Of a stretch of 5,494 nucleotides of DNA, positions 1 through 5,377 are shown piece by piece. The position numbers were made by a program, and so were the translations under genes. The DNA comes from an uncultured Clostridia bacterium (lineage in GTDB: Bacteria > Bacillota > Clostridia > TANB77 > CAG-508). How positions within the stretch are numbered: position 1 is the stretch's first letter; every line of letters begins with the position of its first letter. A model generated the notes under the pieces. The model was given only the letters and a program-made list of their open reading frames with translations. It made no database searches and was not told the origin of the DNA. Location of the stretch: the NCBI GenBank assembly GCA_947632745.1, contig CANRQH010000093.1, positions 1 to 5,494 on the forward strand, read 5' to 3'.

Positions 1-1018
1 CTTTTTCTTTTTCAAACACAGATATTAGATTTTCAACTGTTTTGTTGTTTACAAATTTTTCTGCTTGTTTTATTGTAAATTCAAAAAGTTTTTCATCACT
101 ACTTCCATGTGCTTTTACAACTGGTTTTTTTACTCCTAAAAATAATGCTCCTCCATATGATTTATAATCCATTGCTTTTGCAAATTTACTTATTGCTGGA
201 AGTGATGGTACTGCTGCTATTGATGTAAATATATTTTGCATTAAACTTTCTTTTAAATTTCTTTTTACAAATTTTCCTAAACCTTCTACTGTTTTTAAAA
301 ACATATTTCCTGTAAATCCATCTGTAACTAATGCATCTATTTCTCCAGAAAAAGCATCTCTTCCTTCAACATTTCCAACAAAATTTATATTCAATTCTTC
401 TGCTTTTTCTTTTAATAAATTGTAACTTTCTTTTGTTAAATCATTTCCTTTTGTTTCTTCTGTTCCAATGTTTAATAACCCTACTCTTGGATGCTCTATG
501 CCAAATGTATTTCTTAAATAAATACTTGACATTTGAGCAAATTGAAGTAGATTAATTGGCTTGCAATTTGTATTTGCTCCTGCGTCGATTAAGGCAAATT
601 TTCCTTTGTATGCAGGCAAAAGTCCAGCTAATCCTGGTCTATCTATTCCTTTTATTCTACCTACTAATAAAGTCGCTCCTGCAAGTAGCGCTCCAGAATT
701 TCCAGCTGATATAAATACATCTCCTTCACCATTTTTCAACATATTAAAACCAACTACCATTGATGAATCTTTTTTGTGTTTTATACTATCTGTTGGTCCA
801 TCTTCCATTTCTATTACTTCACTTGTGTGTTTTACTTTTAACCTTGGAGATATTTCCCTTGGAATTTTTCCATATAAAGCCTTACATCTTTCCTCTATAA
901 CTTCTTCTTTACCTATTAATACAATGTCTGCTTTTATTTGTTTTATTGCTTTTACTGCACCTTTTATATTTGCATCAGGACTATTGTCCCCTCCCATTAC
1001 ATCTAATAGTATTTTCAT
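1..1018 (-). CDS. plsX: Phosphate acyltransferase PlsX, C-terminus cut by window edge
   Basis: Peripheral-membrane enzyme that converts acyl-ACP and inorganic phosphate to acyl-phosphate, the donor for PlsY in bacterial phospholipid synthesis. Translating the minus strand from the ATG at 1018 gives 339 codons without a stop. The N-terminus MKILLDVMGGDNSPDA is the PlsX signature. It is followed by DGPTDSIKHKKDSS, ISAGNSGALLAGATL, GRIKGIDRPGLAGLLP, LNIGTEETKGNDL, FVGNVEGRDAFSG, DGFTGNMFLKTVEG and, near the end, YGGALFLGVKKPVVKAHGSS, all in family order. PlsX proteins are usually about 330-345 residues, so only a few residues can be missing beyond position 1. An AAAGGA ribosome binding site lies 8 nt before the ATG. 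The gene is separated by 78 nt from the upstream hypothetical frames and probably has its own promoter. The usual rpmF/DUF177 neighbours are not upstream. The family call is secure; the C-terminus is unseen. Confidence 0.97.
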   Translation of the reverse strand, partial: MKILLDVMGGDNSPDANIKGAVKAIKQIKADIVLIGKEEVIEERCKALYGKIPREISPRLKVKHTSEVIEMEDGPTDSIKHKKDSSMVVGFNMLKNGEGDVFISAGNSGALLAGATLLVGRIKGIDRPGLAGLLPAYKGKFALIDAGANTNCKPINLLQFAQMSSIYLRNTFGIEHPRVGLLNIGTEETKGNDLTKESYNLLKEKAEELNINFVGNVEGRDAFSGEIDALVTDGFTGNMFLKTVEGLGKFVKRNLKESLMQNIFTSIAAVPSLPAISKFAKAMDYKSYGGALFLGVKKPVVKAHGSSDEKLFEFTIKQAEKFVNNKTVENLISVFEKEK

Positions 1019-1026
1019 GTTAGCAT

Positions 1027-1032
1027 TCCTTT
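1027..1032 (-). promoter_or_regulatory. plsX ribosome binding site
   Basis: On the minus strand AAAGGA sits 8 nt upstream of the plsX ATG at 1018. This spacing is good and supports that ATG, which also begins the canonical PlsX N-terminus. Confidence 0.7.
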
Positions 1033-1050
1033 CATTAATTTAATACAATT

Positions 1051-1079
1051 ATTTTATTATTAATTTTTAAAAAAATCAA
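1051..1079 (-). promoter_or_regulatory. Candidate sigma-A promoter for plsX
   Basis: In the 78-nt gap upstream of plsX the minus strand reads TTGATT (1079-1074), a 17-nt spacer, then TAAAAT (1056-1051). This is a 4/6 match to the -35 and a 5/6 match to the -10 consensus at ideal spacing, and would start transcription about 25 nt before the ATG. The gap is almost entirely A and T, so a chance match is quite possible. The rest of the gap holds no gene and no convincing terminator. Confidence 0.4.
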
Positions 1080-1096
1080 TAGTTTTAAAATTGTTT

Positions 1097-1699
1097 TTAA
1101 TTTCTTTCGTTACTTTCTTTTTTAGTATATGTTAAATTATGTGAATTATTATTATTTTCATCTATTACGCTTATTATATCTTGGCTATTTTCACTTATTA
1201 AATTATTTTGTTCTATCCACTCTTGTCTTTTGCTGTCACTACTTTTTTGTTCTCTACCTAATTGTATATTGTTTTTTCTTGTTTCTATATATTTTTTTAT
1301 TTTTTGAATTATCTTTGGTGTTTTCTTTTTAGCTTTTTTATGCTTTTTTTCTGGTGCTAAATTTATATTAATTGATTCTAATAAATTAGCTTCTTTTATT
1401 CCATTTTCCATAATATAAAATTTTTGATTTCTGCCTTCATTAACTATAATTGTTCTGTTTACAATTTGTACATTACCTTTAAAATTTCTCTTCATTAGCT
1501 CTACTCTTAAATTAAAAAAGTCTTTAACTATGTCTGCCCAATTTTCATCATCTTTCAAATTAAAATTTACAATTTCACTAGCTTTTATAGCACTTCTTAA
1601 ATTTATTCTTTTTGCTTCTTCACCATCTGGGAAATTTAAAATTGCTATTCCATTTCTATAATATATTACTTTTTTTTCTCCATTTTCTAATCCGAACAA
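1097..1699 (-). CDS. Hypothetical protein, probable C-terminal part of the split zincin gene
   Basis: I do not recognise this 200-residue frame. The only plausible start is a TTG at 1699, with no clear Shine-Dalgarno sequence, two codons after an in-frame TAA (1705-1703); the next ATG is about 69 codons in. Residues 1-115 look like a compact mixed alpha/beta segment (KKVIYYRNGIAILNFPDGEE, then VQIVNRTIIVNEGRNQKFYI). Residues 118-143 are strongly basic (KKHKKAKKKTPKIIQKIKK). The last 55 residues are polar and Asn/Ser/Gln-rich, probably disordered. No signal peptide, membrane segment or catalytic motif is visible. It overlaps the end of the preceding frame by 44 nt in the +1 frame. I infer that it continues the same polypeptide, separated by a one-base shift, rather than being an independent gene. 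If it is independent, translation would have to be coupled from the upstream frame. Confidence 0.5.
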   Translation of the reverse strand: MFGLENGEKKVIYYRNGIAILNFPDGEEAKRINLRSAIKASEIVNFNLKDDENWADIVKDFFNLRVELMKRNFKGNVQIVNRTIIVNEGRNQKFYIMENGIKEANLLESININLAPEKKHKKAKKKTPKIIQKIKKYIETRKNNIQLGREQKSSDSKRQEWIEQNNLISENSQDIISVIDENNNNSHNLTYTKKESNERN

Positions 1700-2507
1700 C
1701 TTTTAATGAGTAATTTCCTAACTCATTAAATCTCCCTTGTTTCATTAAAAATTTTGTCATGGAATTTATTTTTTTTCCATATTTTTTTGAAATTAAATTT
1801 GAAAAATTATGTATAATTTCCTTTTCAGCTTGCTCTTGTAACACACTAGCTAATGCATTATCCAAATCACTAAAATTTACTTTATCTAACATATTTATAA
1901 AATCAGATGCTGTTAAATTTTTATTTTGATATTCTTCTGACATTTCTTTGCAAATTAGATATACATATTTAACACTTAATCTATTAATTTCGTTCCTAAA
2001 CTTATCTGTATATTCATTATTAATATTCGGAAACATCAAAGAATATAATTTTAAATATTTTTCCATTTCATCTTTTGAAATATTGGTACTATTTATAAGA
2101 TTTTTTAAATCTTCTTTAAAAAAATGTTCATATATAGTAACATCACATTCGTAGCTCAATTGTTTTATGCTTTTTTTATAAAATTTTATCAATTCTTTAT
2201 AAAAAGCTATTATACTGCTATCTGAATCTTTTATGTTTTTTTCCTTTAAGAAATAACTGTATTCTTCTTTTTCTATCTTTCCTTGTGGCAAAGACCTTTT
2301 ATAGTCTTTTTTTTGCTTTTCATTTACTTTAAGGTCTGATGGTAATCCTATTTCCTTTCCCTTAGATTTTATTCTTGCAAATTCTTTTATATTATCTACT
2401 CTTGCTTTATATTCATTTATTTTTTCATTACAATTATATATTTGGTCCATTTTATATAAAAAACTATATAATTCTAATTTACTGTGCATTTTTAGTAAAT
2501 ACTGCAT
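1656..2507 (-). CDS. Hypothetical helical protein, probable middle part of the split zincin gene
   Basis: I do not recognise this 283-residue frame, counted from the ATG at 2507. A TTG at 2516 would add three residues and overlap the preceding stop; neither start has a good ribosome binding site. The sequence is charged, Lys/Glu-rich and predicted by eye to be nearly all helical, with no signal peptide or membrane segment. Its first residues (MQYLLKMHSKLELYSFLYKM, then DQIY) look like the continuation of the helical tail of the upstream metallopeptidase. The +1 frame in fact starts earlier, at GGA just after an in-frame TAG (2537-2535), giving GSGPNILSK before this start. The last residues, VVRIRKWRKKSNIL, are unusually basic and may be out-of-frame junk past a second shift. 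It sits 1 nt after the preceding stop. I infer one broken gene; a coupled operon of three genes is the alternative. Confidence 0.5.
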   Translation of the reverse strand: MQYLLKMHSKLELYSFLYKMDQIYNCNEKINEYKARVDNIKEFARIKSKGKEIGLPSDLKVNEKQKKDYKRSLPQGKIEKEEYSYFLKEKNIKDSDSSIIAFYKELIKFYKKSIKQLSYECDVTIYEHFFKEDLKNLINSTNISKDEMEKYLKLYSLMFPNINNEYTDKFRNEINRLSVKYVYLICKEMSEEYQNKNLTASDFINMLDKVNFSDLDNALASVLQEQAEKEIIHNFSNLISKKYGKKINSMTKFLMKQGRFNELGNYSLKVVRIRKWRKKSNIL

Positions 2508-2508
2508 C

Positions 2509-3312
2509 TTAGACAAAATATTTGGTCCGCTTCCCTAATTTCATTGTATTTTGTTCACCTATTGCAAGCTCTATTTTTTGTACATCATTTAAGAAAATCT
2601 CATATAAATCACTTATATCTTCACCAAGACCTACTTTTCTTAAAATCCACTCTGTATATCCTTCATTTATTGCTCTTCCAATTTCATCGTTTGATTTAAT
2701 TAATACTAATAATCCTGTTCCGTTTAAATTCCTTTTTAATAAAGCATGTATTGCTTCATGTACTATTGTTGACCTACATTCATCATTATCTTCTATATAC
2801 ATATATGAAAATTCTTCTAAGATTTCTGGCTCTAGAAAAAGTGTAACACTTTCTTCTTTTGAATCATATCGTCCACAGATAGTGATTTCTTTCTTTTTTT
2901 CTGTTATACATACTTTTTTTATCTTTTTTATGTTATGACGTGCAAAACTTTTTCCAAAGACATTTGTAAATGGTTCACATTCACTTAATACATCTATAAC
3001 ATAATTTTGCACCCATTCTTTTAACTCTTCATCTGGCTCATCATCACTTTCATTATATTCGTAATTATCAGAATTATATTTAGCATAAATAATTGGACTT
3101 GCCTTTAATTCATATTGATTTTTTAAATAATTTAATGTATTTTCATTTTCTACTTTAATTAAATTATCTTCTTTTTCTTCATAATATATAATCTTTACTT
3201 TATTTCTTTCTAATCTAATTGCTTGTATAAATTTTTTTGATATTAAATTTATCTCAAAAATAAACATTTCATTTTTATTTTTAAGTATTTCCTTTATTTT
3301 TTCTACTTCCAT
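2509..3312 (-). CDS. Putative zincin metallopeptidase (HExxH...NEG), likely truncated by frameshift
   Basis: A 267-residue protein with a zinc-metallopeptidase signature: STIVHEAIHALLKRN places H185, E186 and H189 as zinc ligands and general base. INEGYTEWI supplies a likely third ligand, E217, 27 residues further on, as in gluzincins. Residues 1-70 form a charged alpha/beta N-terminal region, residues 80-100 are acidic (NESDDEPDEELKEW), and residues 130-165 contain likely strands leading to the active-site helix. There is no signal peptide or membrane segment, so a cytoplasmic location is inferred. It starts 4 nt after the GltD-like gene, with AGAGGA 11 nt before the ATG, so it is probably cotranscribed. 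The C-terminus after MKLGK (residues 257-261) turns into RTKYFV and a stop. Dropping one G of GGG (2533-2535) would instead read MKLGSGPNILSK into the next frame. Substrate unknown; no named family is claimed. Confidence 0.7.
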   Translation of the reverse strand: MEVEKIKEILKNKNEMFIFEINLISKKFIQAIRLERNKVKIIYYEEKEDNLIKVENENTLNYLKNQYELKASPIIYAKYNSDNYEYNESDDEPDEELKEWVQNYVIDVLSECEPFTNVFGKSFARHNIKKIKKVCITEKKKEITICGRYDSKEESVTLFLEPEILEEFSYMYIEDNDECRSTIVHEAIHALLKRNLNGTGLLVLIKSNDEIGRAINEGYTEWILRKVGLGEDISDLYEIFLNDVQKIELAIGEQNTMKLGKRTKYFV

Positions 3313-3316
3313 TTTT

Positions 3317-4573
3317 CTACATATCCTCTTGCTTTAAAATTTCATAAGCCGCATCTCTACCATTTCTTGCTGCCCATGCTACAGTTCCCTTTCCACCTAT
3401 TACGTCTCCACCAGCAAAGACTTTTGGGTTTGATGTTTTAAAATTTTCATCAATTTTTATATAATTATTAGGAGTTAGTTCTAAACCTAATTCTTTTATA
3501 AAATTATCTGTTTTAGAACCTAATGCCATTATAACATAATCTGCATCTATTTTGTAATTACTTCCTTCTATATTTACAGGAGAAAGTCTTGTGTCTCCTT
3601 CTTTTTGAACTAGTTTTGTTTTTATTAACTCTACACTTTCTACTTTTGTATTTCCATTTATTTTTACAATATTATTTTGGAATAGAAATTCTATTCCTTC
3701 ATTTATTGCATCTTCTATTTCTTTTTTTTCTGCTGGCATTTGTTCTCTTGCTCTTCTGTATACTACAATTACTTTACTTGCTCCCATTTTTTTTATTGTT
3801 CTTGCGGTATCCATTGCAACATTTCCACCACCATTTACTATGACTTTTTTTCCATCATAATTTGGATGATTTCCATATTCAAGTAATTCATTCCCTCCAT
3901 ATACACCGTCTAAATCTTCTCCATTAATTCCCATTTTAGAAGAAACATTTGCTCCAAATGATAAATATACATAATCAAATTCTTTTGTTAAATCTTCTAA
4001 TTTTAGATTTTCCCCTAAAATTTGATTATATTTTACATCTATTCCTAAATCTAAAATATTTTTTATAGTATTTTTTACAATTTCTTTATCTAACCTAAAT
4101 TCTGGAATACCATAAACTAAAAGCCCTCCAAGAAAATTATACCTTTCATATATAGTAACTTTTACTCCATTTTTTGCTAAAAATGCACCACATGTAAGTC
4201 CTGCAGGTCCACCACCCACTATTGCTACTTTTTTATTAATTAATTTTTTCTGTTCTTTATTTTCTATTTTTAAATTGTTTTTTAATGCAAAATCACCAAT
4301 AAAAGCTTCAATATCTCCAATGCTTACAGGTTCTTCTTTTATTCCTCTAACACATGAACCTTGACATTGTTTGTTATGTGGGCAAATTCTTCCACAAATT
4401 GATGGCATAACAGTAGTATTGCTTAAAATATTATAAGCTTCAACCATTTTTTGCTCTTTTACTTTCTCTATAAATGCTGGTATATCATTGTTTAGCGGAC
4501 ACCCCTTAATAGAGCATGGCTTATTTTTGCAGTTTAAACAATAATTTACCTTTTTATTTATTTCCTCATCCAT
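3317..4573 (-). CDS. GltD/NfnB-like NAD(P)H-dependent FAD oxidoreductase
   Basis: A 418-residue iron-sulfur flavoprotein of the glutamate synthase small-subunit family. The N-terminal cluster domain has C12, C15, C20, C25-P and a second set C60, C64, C70, C74. The FAD-binding Rossmann motif is KKVAIVGGGPAGL (residues 114-126), followed by RYNFLGGLLVYGIPEFRL. The NAD(P) Rossmann motif is VIVNGGGNVAMDTART, followed by YRRAREQMPA. The C-terminal FAD motif is VFAGGDVIGGKGTVAWAARN. It passes electrons between NAD(P)H, flavin and Fe-S clusters. No GltB/GltA large subunit, NfnA or PreA partner is visible in the window, so the true reaction is open: glutamate synthase subunit, NfnB-like transhydrogenase subunit, PreT-like, or a stand-alone oxidoreductase. 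The frame stays open upstream to a TTG at 4696, but I chose the ATG at 4573. It has AGGAG 5 nt before it, begins the conserved N-terminus, and the extra 41 codons are only translated repeat. Confidence 0.9.
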   Translation of the reverse strand: MDEEINKKVNYCLNCKNKPCSIKGCPLNNDIPAFIEKVKEQKMVEAYNILSNTTVMPSICGRICPHNKQCQGSCVRGIKEEPVSIGDIEAFIGDFALKNNLKIENKEQKKLINKKVAIVGGGPAGLTCGAFLAKNGVKVTIYERYNFLGGLLVYGIPEFRLDKEIVKNTIKNILDLGIDVKYNQILGENLKLEDLTKEFDYVYLSFGANVSSKMGINGEDLDGVYGGNELLEYGNHPNYDGKKVIVNGGGNVAMDTARTIKKMGASKVIVVYRRAREQMPAEKKEIEDAINEGIEFLFQNNIVKINGNTKVESVELIKTKLVQKEGDTRLSPVNIEGSNYKIDADYVIMALGSKTDNFIKELGLELTPNNYIKIDENFKTSNPKVFAGGDVIGGKGTVAWAARNGRDAAYEILKQEDM

Positions 4574-4578
4574 TTTTT

Positions 4579-4583
4579 CTCCT
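4579..4583 (-). promoter_or_regulatory. Ribosome binding site fixing the GltD-like start
   Basis: AGGAG on the minus strand ends 5 nt before the ATG at 4573. It decides the start against the in-frame TTG at 4696 and ATGs at 4690 and 4594, whose extra residues would be encoded mainly by the 31-bp repeats and are not part of the family. Confidence 0.75.
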
Positions 4584-4596
4584 TTTTCATGTTCCA

Positions 4597-4720
4597 TGTT
4601 CCACAGGGACCGGTTCTTTTTTGTGCATGTTCCATTGGAACCGGTTCTTTTTTGTGCATGCTCAATTGGGACCGGTTCTTTTTTGTGCATGCTCAATTGG
4701 GACCGGTTCCTTTTTGTACA
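4597..4720 (-). repeat. Four contiguous 31-bp tandem repeats between udg and the GltD-like gene
   Basis: Four head-to-tail units occupy 4597-4627, 4628-4658, 4659-4689 and 4690-4720 with an exact 31-bp period and no spacers. The plus-strand core ACCGGTTCTTTTTTGTGCA is identical at 4609, 4640 and 4671, and has two changes at 4702. The left part of the unit comes in two flavours: TGTTCCA... (first two units) and TGCTCAATTGGG (last two, identical there). A partial left copy, TGTTCCA, precedes at 4590-4596. The unit holds short palindromes (ACCGGT, CAATTG, GCATGC; perfect GAACCGGTTC at 4638-4647). It is GC-richer than its surroundings. From memory it resembles a GGGACGGTTCTTTTTGTCC-like dispersed repeat found in many clostridia; that kinship is not verified. 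Function unknown; it will be transcribed as leader RNA of the downstream gene. Confidence 0.93.
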
Positions 4721-5250
4721 ACTTCTTTTAAATCATTTATAAAATCTATTTTTTTCGTTTCATCTCTTAATAACGCTGCTGGATGCCATGTTGGCATATA
4801 GTATATTCCCTTTTTTTCTATCCATTTTCCTCTAACACTTGATATTTTATATTCTTTTCCTAAAATATTTTGAAGTGCTATTCTTCCAAGTAATACTATT
4901 ATTTTAGGCTTAACTATCATTACTTGATTTCTTAAATAATCCATACACCCATTTACTTCATCTTCCTCTGGGTCTCTGTTATTTGGTGGTCTACATTTTA
5001 CGATATTTGCTATATATACTTCGTCTCTTTCTATTCCAACAGCATCAAAGGCTTTGTTCATTAATTGACCTGCTTTTCCAACAAATGGTATTCCTTGTGC
5101 ATCTTCATCTGCACCTGGTCCTTCACCTATAAACATTATTTTTGAATTTATATTCCCTACGCCAAATACTATATTGGTTCTATTTTTACATAATTTACAT
5201 TTATTACAATTTTTAATTGCTTCTTGCAATTCTTCCATATTTTCATACAT
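4693..5250 (-). CDS. Uracil-DNA glycosylase, family 4 (4Fe-4S, UDGa type)
   Basis: Removes uracil from DNA produced by cytosine deamination or dUMP misincorporation, the first step of base excision repair. This 185-residue protein shows the family 4 layout. Cluster cysteines are in NCNKCKLCKNR (C18 and C21 most likely, with C15 nearby), then C86 in NIVKCRPP and C102 in GCMDYL. Motif 1 is GEGPGADEDAQG (residues 42-53), followed by PFVGKAGQLM, and motif 2 is HPAALLR (H156-R162). IVLLGRIALQ is the usual core strand. Length is near the family's usual 170-220. The ATG at 5250 has GGTGAT 4 nt upstream, part of the extended Shine-Dalgarno complement, and a strong promoter precedes it. Oddity: residues 178-185 (VQKGTGPN) and the TGA stop are encoded by the first transcribed 31-bp repeat unit, so the native C-terminus was probably replaced or extended by the repeat. 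Confidence 0.95.
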   Translation of the reverse strand: MYENMEELQEAIKNCNKCKLCKNRTNIVFGVGNINSKIMFIGEGPGADEDAQGIPFVGKAGQLMNKAFDAVGIERDEVYIANIVKCRPPNNRDPEEDEVNGCMDYLRNQVMIVKPKIIVLLGRIALQNILGKEYKISSVRGKWIEKKGIYYMPTWHPAALLRDETKKIDFINDLKEVVQKGTGPN

Positions 5251-5270
5251 ATAATCACCATTTGTTTTAC

Positions 5271-5299
5271 ATTATAACAGATTTTTTTTATAATAGCAA
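5271..5299 (-). promoter_or_regulatory. Sigma-A-type promoter for udg and downstream genes
   Basis: The minus strand reads TTGCTA (5299-5294), a 17-nt spacer, then a perfect TATAAT (5276-5271), ending 20 nt before the udg ATG. That puts the start of transcription about 13 nt before the ATG and leaves a very short leader containing the GGTGAT ribosome binding site. It lies just downstream of the tuf terminator, which is where a new transcription unit should begin. Confidence 0.75.
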
Positions 5300-5324
5300 T
5301 ATTTTTATATTTATATTACACTAT

Positions 5325-5365
5325 AAATATAAAAGTAAGGTATTACAGTCAAATGTAATACCTTA
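5325..5365 (-). terminator. Rho-independent terminator of tuf
   Basis: A perfect 12-bp inverted repeat pairs 5336-5347 with 5354-5365 around a 6-nt loop. The arm on the minus strand is TAAGGTATTACA. On the minus strand it begins 12 nt after the tuf stop and is followed by a T-rich tail (CTTTTATATTTATA). The other side is also T-rich on the plus strand, so it could work in both directions. Confidence 0.88.
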
Positions 5366-5377
5366 TTTTATTTTTTA

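Noticed and set aside
331..555. A 74-codon plus-strand frame rich in Leu and Phe
   Set aside because: Antisense shadow of plsX. The Leu/Phe-rich look is what antisense of Lys/Glu/Asn-rich AT-rich genes gives.
561..1043. A 160-codon open frame on the plus strand
   Set aside because: It lies antisense within plsX, whose conserved motifs are clear on the minus strand; the product is low-complexity Phe/Ser/Pro-rich.
1019..1096. Terminator hairpin after the last hypothetical frame
   Set aside because: Only a weak, interrupted A/T pairing (AAAA-CAAT with ATTG-TTTT) is possible; no GC-containing stem.
1656..2538. Programmed ribosomal frameshifting as the main explanation for the split gene
   Set aside because: Both shifts are +1, with no recognisable recoding signals such as an internal Shine-Dalgarno sequence plus slow codon. 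Two such events in one gene are improbable, so indels are more likely, though it is not excluded at the A8 run.
2522..2938. A 138-codon plus-strand frame
   Set aside because: Antisense to the zincin gene with its HEAIH motif; no ribosome binding site or family resemblance.
3589..3843. Leu-rich plus-strand frame resembling a membrane protein
   Set aside because: Antisense of the GltD-like gene; its hydrophobicity is an artefact of antisense AT-rich codons.
4574..4696. N-terminal extension of the GltD-like protein from TTG 4696
   Set aside because: The 41 extra residues come from the repeats, while ATG 4573 has a good AGGAG and begins the conserved domain.
4597..4720. CRISPR array
   Set aside because: Units are contiguous with no spacers between them, and there are no cas genes in the window.
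4516..4801. Two plus-strand frames across the repeat array with repeated GTGSFLC-type peptides
   Set aside because: They are simply the translated 31-bp repeats and antisense of udg and the GltD-like gene.
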